Shown here piece by piece: positions 9,873 to 18,071 of a stretch of DNA of 58,754 nt (position 1 is the stretch's first letter; each line of letters opens with the position of its first letter). This DNA is from JAAYCU01 sp964401335 (lineage in GTDB: Bacteria > Planctomycetota > Phycisphaerae > UBA1845 > PWPN01). Where the stretch lies: contig CAYNYK010000017.1 of the NCBI GenBank assembly GCA_964401335.1, forward strand, positions 1 to 58,754, read 5' to 3'. The translations under genes were made by a program, and so were the position numbers. The notes under the pieces were generated by a model, which saw only the letters and a list, made by a program, of their open reading frames with translations, searched no databases and had not been told where the DNA came from.

Positions 9873-10493
9873 ACTCCCTCATCCCTCGGTCGCCGTATCG
9901 GTTTGATCTTGCGAATCGCCGCCACGCCCAACAGTCGTGGTTTGGATTCCCGTGATAAGGGTGGTTATTCCCCTTGCGAAAATGCTGAAATCGGCAAACG
10001 CGGCGCAATCCAAGCTCGGAGTTTTGCCTGCAAGGATATCCATGATCCCATTTTCATGTTTCCGATGCACTCCCGATAACCAATCGAGAAACGGTGACGA
10101 GCGACGGAATAATTCCAAGGTTTTGCCGAACAAAAGTCGCCGGTATGTCCGACAATAATCACGGCTGGAATAGGACTGTCCCATAACCCGTTGACGATTT
10201 CTCCGTATGCCGGTGCGGGCCGAATATTATCGCAGGTTGAAACCCCCGTGAATACAAGAAATACGGCATCCAAGCGTGTCCCCACCCTTGCTGCCTGTCC
10301 GGGTGTCGATGCGTATTTATGGCCCTTCCGCTGATATCGCTATCGTTTTGATACCTCCGCGAAATAAGCTATTTTCCGGTAATCTCGTAAGCAAATTCAC
10401 GCATAACCGGCGTAGCGATGGGTAGATAAACATGGCCCTCATCATGAGGCGGACATGATAATCATGGATTGGTGACGTGTTTCCTGATCATGG
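9873..10493. other. Intergenic stretch with no convincing gene
   Basis: About 620 bases lie between the kinase start and the end of the anti-sigma gene. Several short open frames exist on the minus strand, the longest 106 codons at 9965-10285. None has a recognisable domain, a good ribosome-binding site or a sensible composition, so I leave them out. The stretch should hold the kinase promoter. A decayed gene cannot be excluded. Confidence 0.5.
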
Positions 10494-11018
10494 TCACGCG
10501 AAATCCGGCGGGTCCAGAAACTCCCGATCAGGATCGATATGCCTGTCCCAATGGGCGGCCGCCAGTTGCTCGCCCATGCGCCGGGTCTGCTCGAAACCGC
10601 TCATGATCCCCACGCGCATTAGCAGGATAAGCAGCGAGGCCGCCGCCGCGAGGGAAACACGGGCGGCATGAATCTGCGCCCGCTGCCAGCGCGGCAGGTC
10701 AGGACGCATGAGCAACAGGCGTTTGGCGGCCGCACTGGCCCGCTCGACGCGACGTAGCATGCGCAAGCCGCGACCATTAGACCGGGCCAACAGGTTGGCC
10801 GGCGCCGGTTGCGTGCGCAACAGACCCAAGGATGCATGGACCATGCTCAACCGACGGACCTTTTCGGCGCAGCCGGGACATTCGCGGATATGGGCGGCCA
10901 AACGACTTGGTAATGGTCCTCCCTCCTGCGCCCAGGTGTCGAGATCGCGGCGGGTACAGGCCGATGGTGTCTCTTCCGCTTGACGATGATCCAATTGGAT
11001 GATTTCATTTCGACTCAT
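10494..11018 (-). CDS. Zinc-binding anti-sigma factor, membrane-anchored
   Basis: This 174-residue protein has an N-terminal zf-HC2-type motif: Cys21, then HIRECPGC giving His43, Cys47 and Cys50. A basic linker follows, with one membrane helix near residues 121-139 and a short C-terminal tail. The ATG at 11018 overlaps the sigma-factor stop as ATGA, so the two are translationally coupled. By family, the zinc domain holds the ECF sigma at the membrane until a signal releases it. The C-terminal sensor part is very short (about 35 residues), so the signal may arrive through another protein. Confidence 0.78.
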   Translation of the reverse strand: MSRNEIIQLDHRQAEETPSACTRRDLDTWAQEGGPLPSRLAAHIRECPGCAEKVRRLSMVHASLGLLRTQPAPANLLARSNGRGLRMLRRVERASAAAKRLLLMRPDLPRWQRAQIHAARVSLAAAASLLILLMRVGIMSGFEQTRRMGEQLAAAHWDRHIDPDREFLDPPDFA

Positions 11019-11602
11019 AAATCCGCCTCCTGCCCGATCAGCTCGGCCAGTCGCAGAATCGCTTGCCGGCGGTACAGCCGGGCGGTGCCGCTCTTGATGT
11101 TTAAGATGGTCGACACTCGCAGATAGGGTAGTTCCGCCAGATCGCGAAGAATGATGACATCCCGCAGATGCGGGGGTAGTCGATAGATACACTCGCGCAG
11201 TCGCTTTACCATTTCCCGCTGGTCCACGGGGCAAAAGGACGCTTGCCGATCGGCTTGCTGGCGCCGCAAGTCCAGCAGGATTGGCCGATGTTCGCGTTCA
11301 CGCTTGCGCTGCCGCAGAAGCTCCAGAGCTACGTTCATGGCCGTCCGGTAGAAATATCCGTTGGGGTTGACCTTGATGGCTTGGTCCCCGAGAGTGGTCA
11401 GTCGGCAAATGGTGGTCTGATAGGTGTCCAGAACATCCGCCTCGGATTGCAGCAGGCGCCAGAGCATGGTCACCACCGCTGGTCCCTGGCCACGCATCAG
11501 GTTGATAATCCATTGCTGGCTTTCGGCCACCTGTACCGTGGAGAGCTCCGCCAGCAACCCACGCAATTCCAAAGGCAACACGTTGGCTGAGGCCCGGGAC
11601 AT
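11015..11602 (-). CDS. ECF-type RNA polymerase sigma factor
   Basis: This 195-residue protein starts at ATG 11602, chosen over an upstream in-frame ATG because AAGGAG precedes it at good spacing. A region 2-like segment (NPNGYFYRTAMNVALELLRQ) is followed by a region 4 helix-turn-helix (LPPHLRDVIILRDLAELPYL...GTARLYRRQAILRL). It is co-transcribed with the downstream anti-sigma and divergent from the GspE-like gene, with 156 bases between the two starts. That geometry makes the filament cluster a plausible direct target. Its own promoter is probably in the same gap. Regulon membership is inferred. Confidence 0.82.
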   Translation of the reverse strand: MSRASANVLPLELRGLLAELSTVQVAESQQWIINLMRGQGPAVVTMLWRLLQSEADVLDTYQTTICRLTTLGDQAIKVNPNGYFYRTAMNVALELLRQRKREREHRPILLDLRRQQADRQASFCPVDQREMVKRLRECIYRLPPHLRDVIILRDLAELPYLRVSTILNIKSGTARLYRRQAILRLAELIGQEADL

Positions 11603-11758
11603 AATGGCAGACTCCTTCTCTCTCTTATTATGACGACCTTGTACCACAAATGTATATATAGTTTTGTAAGATTCGGGCCCCTTTCTTACAAAATAAGGTG
11701 GAATATCGCGATTTGGAGGCTAACAAACGGTTCCCTTAACCGTCTTGGATGTAGAAAC

Positions 11759-12889
11759 ATGGGTATAAAAAACTCCAATTCATCGGAAAACGGCGTGGTT
11801 CACCTGGTGGACGACCTGCTCAGGCGGGCCATCCGGGGGCGGGTCAGCGATGTCCATTTCGAGCCTGGCGAGGGGGAGATGCGGGTCCGTTGTCGGATCG
11901 ACGGGTTACTCCATGAGCTGGACCGCATCCCCGGCCAGTTGGCCGAAAACGTCATCGCCCGGCTGAAAGTGCTGGCCGGCTTGCTGACTTATCGCATCGA
12001 TATCCCCCAGGAAGGGGCTTTTAATTCCCGCCAGATCGAGGGCGCGAACGGCGAGCCGCTTGACCTTCGGGTGGCCACCTTTCCCACGGTTCGAGGTGAA
12101 AGGGCCGTTGTCCGCCTCCTTCATACGGTGGGCCAGGTCAGCAGCCTGGAAGAATTGGGGCTGGATCATACTCTGATGGTGGAATTCAAACGAGCCGCCC
12201 GGCAGCCGCAGGGTTTGATCCTGGTGACCGGTCCGGCCGGCAGCGGAAAGAGCACAACTCTTTACGCCATAGCACGTTATATACTTTCCGATGATCCTGG
12301 TCGAAGCGTCGTCAGCCTGGAGGATCCCGTCGAGCAACGCGTGGCCGGGATGACGCAGATTCAGATCGCCCCGCATGGCGAGCTTAACTACCCACGCGCC
12401 ATGCGTTCCCTGTTGCGTCAGGATGTTCAGGTTCTTTTGGTCGGAGAGATCCGCGATGCGGAAACCGCCCATGTCGTGGTTGAGGCTTCGCTTACCGGCC
12501 ACCTGATTATGAGCACCATGCACAGTGGCGACCCGGCCGAGACTATTGTTCGCCTTCTGGAAATGGGTATCGCCCCGTACCAGTTGGTCAGTGCCTTGAA
12601 CGTGGTTTGTGCTCAACGGCTGGTCCGGACCGTTTGCCCGACCTGTAAGGGGCAGGGGGAGTGTGAACCGTGTGCCGGTACCGGTTATGTCGGCCGTACC
12701 GCCTGTGGGCAACTGGCGGTTATGAACGAGACGCTACGGCAGGCGATTCTCGACCATCGGCCGGTCAGCGAGTTACGCAGGATTGTCAACCGGCAGCGGC
12801 CGAACCTGGTCGCCGACGGTAAGCGGCTGGTGGACGCGGGAAAGACCACAATGGATGAACTTCGCCGAGTTCTGGGCGACGTGGAATGA
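11759..12889 (+). CDS. GspE/PilB-type secretion ATPase, short form
   Basis: This 376-residue protein is read from ATG 11759. It has the N2-domain motif SDVHFEP, Walker A GPAGSGKST (158-166), the Asp-box region (EDPVEQ), Walker B (VLLVGEIRDAETA), the His box (STMHSGD) and a tetracysteine zinc motif (CPTC...CEPC). It therefore powers a type II secretion or type IV filament machine. It is shorter than typical GspE (about 500-570 residues) because the N-terminal N1 domain that docks to GspL is absent. Docking may be direct or through another partner. An in-frame extension to 11630 exists but has no domain content. Confidence 0.87.
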   Translation: MGIKNSNSSENGVVHLVDDLLRRAIRGRVSDVHFEPGEGEMRVRCRIDGLLHELDRIPGQLAENVIARLKVLAGLLTYRIDIPQEGAFNSRQIEGANGEPLDLRVATFPTVRGERAVVRLLHTVGQVSSLEELGLDHTLMVEFKRAARQPQGLILVTGPAGSGKSTTLYAIARYILSDDPGRSVVSLEDPVEQRVAGMTQIQIAPHGELNYPRAMRSLLRQDVQVLLVGEIRDAETAHVVVEASLTGHLIMSTMHSGDPAETIVRLLEMGIAPYQLVSALNVVCAQRLVRTVCPTCKGQGECEPCAGTGYVGRTACGQLAVMNETLRQAILDHRPVSELRRIVNRQRPNLVADGKRLVDAGKTTMDELRRVLGDVE

Positions 12890-12911
12890 CGCATAACGCG
12901 AGGAGATCAAC

Positions 12912-14108
12912 ATGCCCTGGTTTGAATATGAAGGCTTAACCCCCGGAGGGACGGCCATCGTCGGGCGCATCGAGGCTCCCGAGCAGCAGCAGGCCGCCGA
13001 TGACTTGTCCCAGATGCAGATCGAGGTGCATCGGCTTGACCTTATCCAACCGCCCTCGCCGCGCGTGGCCGCCCTGAACGAACAGGATTTCATATTTTTC
13101 AACGAACAACTGGCCTCGCTGGCCGATGCGGGTATCGCTCTGGACGAAGGGCTGCAACAATTGGCCCGTGATGTCGAGTCGCCTAAACTTCGCCGATGGA
13201 TCGAAGATGTTGTCACCGACCTGAAGCGGGGCCGGCCGCTCGATCAGGCCGTCGCCGCCCGCGAACAGGGCTTACCCGTCTTTTACAGCCGGGTGATTCG
13301 TGCGGGAGTAGAAACCGGCCAACTTTCCGCGACCCTGCTTAACCTGAATCAGCACCTTCGTTTATCCGGCAATACCCGCCGGATACTCTGGGAAGTGATC
13401 AGTTATCCCTTGATTGTATTATTGTTTGCTTTGCTGCTTGTCTCCGTTTTTTTCACCTTCGTTACGCCCCAATTCAAGGACATGTACACGGATTTTGGTA
13501 CAGAACTTCCTGGGATGACTGTTCTGCTGCTCAATGTATCAGAGCTTTGGCCGACGATCTTGATCAGCCTGGTGATTCTCGTTGGAGTCATCATTATTAT
13601 CTGGCACCTTTTACGGATAACACCCGGGGGGCGGGGGATTCGCGAGGAAATTGTATTAACTCTGCCGTTGATCGGCCGTATCGAGCGGGCCTCGCTGCTT
13701 TCGCGTTTTTTCCGGGCGCTGGCGACGGCCGTCAGTTCCGGTTTGCCCCTGCCGCAGGCCCTGCAGCTTGGTTCCGGGGCCACCGGCCACACGCTTTTAA
13801 TCGCTGACGCCGATCGGCTGGCCGGCGAAGTCGAGAGGGGGCATTCCATCTTCGCCGCCACCCAGACCACGCGGATTATTCCGCCGCTGTTCGGCTACTG
13901 CGTGCAGGTGGCCACCGGCCGTGATGAACTGCCCATTGCCTTGGAAAAACTGGCCAATTCCTACGCTAACCGGGCCATTCACGGCCAGTCCATGTTGCGG
14001 GTGTACCTGATGCCGACGCTCATCATTCTGCTCGGCCTGTTGATCGGTATCGGAGTTATTGGATTGTTTCTTCCTTTGGTAACGCTGATTAATGCTGTGT
14101 CCGGTTGA
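12912..14108 (+). CDS. Type II secretion system F-family inner-membrane protein (GspF)
   Basis: This 398-residue protein starts at ATG 12912 after AGGAG, 22 bases downstream of the ATPase gene. It has the usual layout: a short N-terminal cytoplasmic domain and two repeated T2SSF domains (LASLADAGIALDEGL... and FRALATAVSSGLPLPQAL...). Membrane segments lie near 160-182, 210-235 and 370-392. GspF forms the platform that couples the ATPase to pseudopilus assembly. Length and domain order are canonical, so this copy is probably functional. Confidence 0.88.
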   Translation: MPWFEYEGLTPGGTAIVGRIEAPEQQQAADDLSQMQIEVHRLDLIQPPSPRVAALNEQDFIFFNEQLASLADAGIALDEGLQQLARDVESPKLRRWIEDVVTDLKRGRPLDQAVAAREQGLPVFYSRVIRAGVETGQLSATLLNLNQHLRLSGNTRRILWEVISYPLIVLLFALLLVSVFFTFVTPQFKDMYTDFGTELPGMTVLLLNVSELWPTILISLVILVGVIIIIWHLLRITPGGRGIREEIVLTLPLIGRIERASLLSRFFRALATAVSSGLPLPQALQLGSGATGHTLLIADADRLAGEVERGHSIFAATQTTRIIPPLFGYCVQVATGRDELPIALEKLANSYANRAIHGQSMLRVYLMPTLIILLGLLIGIGVIGLFLPLVTLINAVSG

Positions 14109-14171
14109 ACAATAAACGCCCCCACACCGGAACCTGGGATGACAAGTAATGCAGAAAGAACGATCCATGAG

Positions 14172-14394
14172 GGTAACTGTTTACCGTCCAACCTCGGCGG
14201 GGTCGTATGTATTTAGCGCCCATGCACAACCTGCCGGTATGGCCAATCAGAACCCCAAGCGCAAGCGCGGGGCCGAAGTAGGACAATTTTCCGGTACTCG
14301 GTGCGAGATACTACACCGGCCCGTCGCTCCCGCTCCGGGTTCTGATTACATGGGCGCTAAACATATACGCGAAGCCGGACGGTACACAGTTACC
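14172..14394. repeat. Intergenic element bounded by ~50-bp imperfect inverted repeats
   Basis: The left arm (14172-14224) and right arm (14349-14394) are imperfect reverse complements. Both contain, in the same orientation after reversal, GGTAACTGT, TACCGTCC, CGGC and TTTAGCGCCCATG. Between them lies CCCCAAGCGCAAGCGCGGGG, itself a near-palindrome. The short open frame here (14149-14424) just translates the repeat and is not credible as a gene. The element sits exactly between gspF and the second F-like gene. It may be a MITE, a REP-type element or an RNA hairpin. Confidence 0.65.
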
Positions 14395-14410
14395 AATGAG
14401 GATAAGCGAC

Positions 14411-15862
14411 ATGCGGAACGTTAACCATCACTCTTCCTGGCGAACCGGCACCATTCATCGGACAACGATCGTTCTGCTAGCTTGCCTTTTTTTCGCATTC
14501 CTTTGTTCGGGAATCAGCATATACCTGACCTTTAACTACAATCCGCGAATATTGAATGCGGTCCTTCCCGTGAGCGTGGTTGTCTGGCTGGCCCTGATCG
14601 CGTACCTGTTTTGCCGCCATCAATCTGTTTCCTTTCCCGTTTTTTGGCTTGCATCCATCGTATTATGTGCCATTTTGGGATTGATCGGGGTAATGACGGA
14701 TTTCGATGAACTGACCGTCGTTGCTTTATTTATCAGTATCTTGTTGTTGCTTCTTTTAATCGGGTATGCCATTATCGCCTTTTGTACCGCCTGGTGGCGG
14801 CGTCGAGCGGTGCAGCGGGTCGTGATTGGCCAGATCGCCTCCATGTTGCGTCAGAATCTACCGCTGGCTACCGGTCTGGCTCTGGCCGCCGATTCCGAAC
14901 GTGGGCAGATTCGTACCCACCTGCACCGCATCGCCCGCCTGCTTGCCCAGGGGCTGTCCCTGGCCCAGGCCGTTGAACGCGGTTTTCCCGGCTGCGACTC
15001 TCTGATCCGTAGCCTCATTATCGCCGGCGAGCGCGTCGGCCAGCTCCCCGCTGCTCTCGAACAGGCCGAAAATATGTTAATCGAGCGGGACCGTCGTCGA
15101 TCCTCTCTTAACGATGACGCTTGGCTTTACGCGCTGGTTATTCTGATTTTCGCTGTCCTGATCGTCAGCGGCTTAATGGTGGCCATCGTCCCTAAATTCA
15201 TAAAGATTTTTAAAGACTTTGATTTACCTTTGCCTCCGGTTACCGTAACGCTTATCAGTGTTTCCGAATGGTGCGCTGATTTCATCCTTCTACTGGTACC
15301 CTTGATCGTGTTGCTCCCGTTGGGGTTGTATTTGAGCTTCCGGCCGCGCCGCCTGCCCGATCCGTCCTTGATTTCACGGCTGGCCGACAGAATCCGCTGG
15401 TATACCCCCGGGCTGCATCGCATGATTTTCGGTCGGGACATGGCGGCCGTCCTGCGTTATCTGCGTCTGGCGGTTCGCTCGGGTATGACGCTCGATGCCG
15501 GTGCGCGGCTGGCGGCCGGTCTGGATGTCAATTGTCAATTGCGTCCGCGCGTCGTGCGTTTCGCCGACCTGCTGCAAGGCGGCACGAATATCCGGCAGGC
15601 CGCCGTCCAGGCCGGGCTCGGCGAAGTGACCGGGATTGCCTTGGCGGGTGGACAGCGCGACGGCCGGCTGGACGCCGCCCTGCGTTTCGCCGGCGACTAT
15701 TACGATGCCCTGGTCAGCCGATGGTATATCGTTGCGCGGGCCATGAGTTGGCCGGTATGCACGCTCGGCTTGGCCTGCCTGGTGGCTTTCGTGGCCTTGG
15801 CCATGTTCCAACCCCTGGTTGCCCTGATCGATTCCTGTTGTTCAGCATGGGGTGCGCCATGA
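14411..15862 (+). CDS. Divergent T2SS F-like membrane protein
   Basis: This protein of about 483 residues starts at ATG 14411, with GAGG about 9 bases upstream; an in-frame ATG at 14396 is possible. Four closely spaced hydrophobic segments (about residues 18-130) precede two T2SSF-like repeats (MLRQNLPLATGLALAADS... and LRLAVRSGMTLDAGARLAAG...), each followed by membrane helices. The N-terminal four-helix block is unlike ordinary GspF. Having two F proteins in one cluster suggests a heterodimeric platform or a specialised subunit. The stop overlaps the next ATG as ATGA. Confidence 0.72.
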   Translation: MRNVNHHSSWRTGTIHRTTIVLLACLFFAFLCSGISIYLTFNYNPRILNAVLPVSVVVWLALIAYLFCRHQSVSFPVFWLASIVLCAILGLIGVMTDFDELTVVALFISILLLLLLIGYAIIAFCTAWWRRRAVQRVVIGQIASMLRQNLPLATGLALAADSERGQIRTHLHRIARLLAQGLSLAQAVERGFPGCDSLIRSLIIAGERVGQLPAALEQAENMLIERDRRRSSLNDDAWLYALVILIFAVLIVSGLMVAIVPKFIKIFKDFDLPLPPVTVTLISVSEWCADFILLLVPLIVLLPLGLYLSFRPRRLPDPSLISRLADRIRWYTPGLHRMIFGRDMAAVLRYLRLAVRSGMTLDAGARLAAGLDVNCQLRPRVVRFADLLQGGTNIRQAAVQAGLGEVTGIALAGGQRDGRLDAALRFAGDYYDALVSRWYIVARAMSWPVCTLGLACLVAFVALAMFQPLVALIDSCCSAWGAP

Positions 15863-16245
15863 GATATCCAAGTGCTAGAATGCGTCGCGGCTATTTTTAT
15901 GTGGAAGTCATCACCTCCATTATGATTCTGGGCCTGATGACCGTGCTGGTTGGGTCCGCGGTTCTCCAGGCCCGGCGGACGCATAGCTATTATTACTGGC
16001 GACAGGCGGCCGCCTATGCGGCCGAGGCCCAGATGCAGCGTTACCGCGCGGGGGCGGCTATCGATTCCCGCCCGCCGGCCGGCCTGATTCCTGACGAAAT
16101 CGAGTTACAGACCGCGGTCAAACCGGGCAACGGTGACTGGCAGGGTTTCACACTTGTTACGGTGACGGCCACGGTTTATCGGCCGCCGATGACGGATATC
16201 CATGAACAACTCAGCGGGTATGTCACCACGGAGACAACGCCATGA
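15859..16245 (+). CDS. Pseudopilin-like protein
   Basis: This 128-residue protein has a short basic leader ending RRG, then YFYVEVITSIMILGLMTVLV. That gives a plausible G|YxxxE prepilin peptidase site with Glu at +5 and a hydrophobic N-terminal helix. The C-terminal domain is small and unassigned. It overlaps the upstream gene by ATGA and the downstream gene by 4 bases, so it is firmly within the operon. It is probably a minor pseudopilin (GspI/J type). Which one cannot be told from sequence. Confidence 0.65.
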   Translation: MRYPSARMRRGYFYVEVITSIMILGLMTVLVGSAVLQARRTHSYYYWRQAAAYAAEAQMQRYRAGAAIDSRPPAGLIPDEIELQTAVKPGNGDWQGFTLVTVTATVYRPPMTDIHEQLSGYVTTETTP

Positions 16246-16739
16246 AAAGCACGAAAGCCCGCGCCTATTCGCTTATTCAACTCGTAACCCTGCTGCCGCT
16301 TATCGCGGCGGCCACGGGTATTGCGACGCATTTGTACGTTCGGACCATGCGTATCCAACGTCTGGAAATCGAATCGATGACCCAGAACGATGCGATCCGT
16401 CATATCATCAAGCGTTTTCAGGACGACGCCATGCTTGCCGGTCAGGTTACGCTTGACGATACCGATGCGGGCCAGACCCTACGCCTGGCCCGGCCTGGCG
16501 AGTCGATTGTTTACGAAGTCCGCGGCAACCAGATGAGCCGTACTGTCTGGGTCGGTGAGCAACAGGCGGACAACTATACGCGAATACTAAAGGAGGCCCG
16601 GATTGATTTTGAGCTGGAAACGATCCGTGAGACCTCCAAAGTGATCTGGATTCGGATCGCTCAACAATCGGAAAAGGTCGAAGAGACGATTCCCCAATGG
16701 TGCTATGCGGCGGCGGCCCGGGTCGGGCGGGGAGGCTGA
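16242..16739 (+). CDS. Atypical pseudopilin-like protein
   Basis: This 165-residue protein has a basic leader followed by AYSLIQLVTLLPLIAAATGIA. The layout is that of a prepilin N-terminus, but the canonical Gly at -1 and Glu at +5 are replaced by Ala and Gln. The rest predicts as beta-rich and Arg-rich. It overlaps its upstream neighbour by 4 bases and is followed after 2 bases by the next gene. In other systems minor pseudopilins lacking Glu5 sit at the filament tip. That role here is inferred. Confidence 0.55.
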   Translation: MKSTKARAYSLIQLVTLLPLIAAATGIATHLYVRTMRIQRLEIESMTQNDAIRHIIKRFQDDAMLAGQVTLDDTDAGQTLRLARPGESIVYEVRGNQMSRTVWVGEQQADNYTRILKEARIDFELETIRETSKVIWIRIAQQSEKVEETIPQWCYAAAARVGRGG

Positions 16740-16741
16740 TC

Positions 16742-17161
16742 ATGCAAAAAAGATCACACACAAGACGCGGCGTGGCCTTGATTATCGTGCTCACGATTAT
16801 CTTGCTGGTAGGAGGCATGTTATTCGTATTGGCGGCCGGCGCCACCGGGCTTTATCGTAACCGGAAGATTCAGCAGGTCGAACAGGTCAGCCGATCCGTG
16901 GCCGACAGCGCCGCCGCCTACGCCCGGCGCCAACTGTCGGTGTGGTCGGAGCGAGCACCCGAGCGGGACATTCCACTGGATATCGCCGCCATCCTGCCCG
17001 AAGGCATGACCGGCACCTGCGTCCTGTCGTTTCCGACGATCGATCATCAACGTTGTTGCCGCATCACCGCCCATGTCAAACAACACACACAGGGCAAAAT
17101 TGAAACCCTCGATTTGCCGCTGAAATTTATACCTGTCCCGACGACGGCTTCTTTGCCATGA
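16742..17161 (+). CDS. Small type IV-filament-like protein with N-terminal membrane helix
   Basis: This 139-residue protein starts at ATG 16742 and is the last gene of the filament operon. A basic leader (KRSHTRRG) is followed by VALIIVLTIILLVGGMLFVL and an Ala-rich helix, recalling PilX/GspK proteins. There is no typical Glu5. Its length is well below GspK (about 300 residues), so it may be a PilX-like minor subunit. No secretin, GspG-like major pilin or prepilin peptidase is adjacent, so those functions must be encoded elsewhere. Confidence 0.5.
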   Translation: MQKRSHTRRGVALIIVLTIILLVGGMLFVLAAGATGLYRNRKIQQVEQVSRSVADSAAAYARRQLSVWSERAPERDIPLDIAAILPEGMTGTCVLSFPTIDHQRCCRITAHVKQHTQGKIETLDLPLKFIPVPTTASLP

Positions 17162-17232
17162 AGCAAGAAGCTGGCGGCCTTATCGATGCCTATAGTGTCA
17201 TGGCTCGCACCTATCCATAAACCACGGCTTCC

Positions 17233-17266
17233 TTGACCTTTTGAATGATTACGCATACATTGTATG
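17233..17266 (+). promoter_or_regulatory. Putative brnTA promoter with palindromic operator
   Basis: TTGACC (17233-17238) and TACATT (17256-17261) are separated by 17 bases, a good sigma-70 fit. A perfect 6+1+6 palindrome, CATACATTGTATG (17254-17266), covers the -10 and ends one base before the brnT ATG. BrnA-type antitoxins repress their own operon, so this is a strong candidate operator. The predicted transcript would begin at or next to the ATG. Confidence 0.5.
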
Positions 17267-17267
17267 T

Positions 17268-17552
17268 ATGAAGAATCTACGTTTTGTCTGGGACACTGAA
17301 AAGAACCGGCGCAATCTCCAAAAGCACGGGGTTGCCTTCGAGGAGGCTCGGACGGCGTTCTATGATGAGAATGCAAAGGTTTATTTCGATCCGGACCACT
17401 CGGATACTGAAGATCGATTCATCCTGTTGGGTATGAGCTTACAGTTGCGTGTACTTGTTGTATGCCATTGTTTTCGGGAATCCGACACCCTTGTCAGAAT
17501 CATCTCGGCCCGGAAGGCGGACAGAACGGAACGGGAGAGTTATTGGAGTTAA
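17268..17552 (+). CDS. brnT: BrnT-family toxin
   Basis: This 94-residue protein has the BrnT signature: FVWDTEKNRRNLQKHGVAFEEA near the N-terminus, a central YFDPDHSDTEDRF segment and the C-terminal RIISARKADRTERESY. BrnT has a RelE-like ribonuclease fold and inhibits translation. The start at ATG 17268 is preferred to an upstream TTG because it begins the conserved MKNLRF segment. No Shine-Dalgarno is visible, which with the promoter position suggests leaderless translation. The antitoxin gene follows after 4 bases. Confidence 0.85.
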   Translation: MKNLRFVWDTEKNRRNLQKHGVAFEEARTAFYDENAKVYFDPDHSDTEDRFILLGMSLQLRVLVVCHCFRESDTLVRIISARKADRTERESYWS

Positions 17553-17556
17553 CGTT

Positions 17557-17832
17557 ATGCGCGCACATTACGATTTTTCAAGCATGAAGGCGCGGCGAAA
17601 CCCCTATGTGAAACTGCTTAAGCAGGCGGTGACCATTCGCCTGGACCGGGATACCGTCGAGTACTTTAAGAACCTGGCTGTAAAAACCGGCCTGCCTTAT
17701 CAGAATATCATTAACCTCTATCTCCGGGATTGCGCAGTCCGCCGGAAGGAGCTCTTGATGAGTTGGGTGCCCACCGGTGAACGCATAGCTCGCAAGGCCG
17801 CGAAACAAGCGAAAAACGGACGGAAGAAGTGA
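17557..17832 (+). CDS. brnA: BrnA-family antitoxin
   Basis: This 91-residue protein starts at ATG 17557, preceded by TGGAG. A basic N-terminus contains KQAVTIRLDRDTVEYFKN, a ribbon-helix-helix DNA-binding motif typical of BrnA/CopG antitoxins. A Lys-rich tail follows. It should neutralise BrnT and, with it, repress the operon through the palindrome at 17254-17266. Toxin-first order is standard for brnTA. Both genes look intact. Confidence 0.8.
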   Translation: MRAHYDFSSMKARRNPYVKLLKQAVTIRLDRDTVEYFKNLAVKTGLPYQNIINLYLRDCAVRRKELLMSWVPTGERIARKAAKQAKNGRKK

Positions 17833-18071
17833 CTGATCAATCCGATCCGAAGCAAAGAATTATTATTTACCAGGAGATCACAAGGCATTCTCTCACGGTC
17901 TGTAAGGCATATGTCCCTCGGTTGATGGCCGATAAGCATTGCCCTGCGTTCAGCAATCAGATCGTGTTCAATTCGGATTTGTTCAGTGCGAGGTGTAGAA
18001 TGACGAGCAGCCGTGACGCCTTTAGGAATGACCGTCTCTGTCGGACCGCGGAATGATGCAATTTTCGGTAC

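Noticed and set aside
9965..10285. Minus-strand open frame of 106 codons upstream of the kinase
   Set aside because: It has no domain, a poor start context, and another equally long frame overlaps it.
14149..14424. Small protein of 91 residues between gspF and the second F-like gene
   Set aside because: It translates the inverted-repeat element, including an Arg/Lys-rich stretch from the GC-rich palindrome, and lacks a ribosome-binding context of its own.
17833..18071. yybP-ykoY manganese riboswitch upstream of mntP
   Set aside because: The expected conserved core was not seen in the leader, though a divergent form cannot be excluded by eye.
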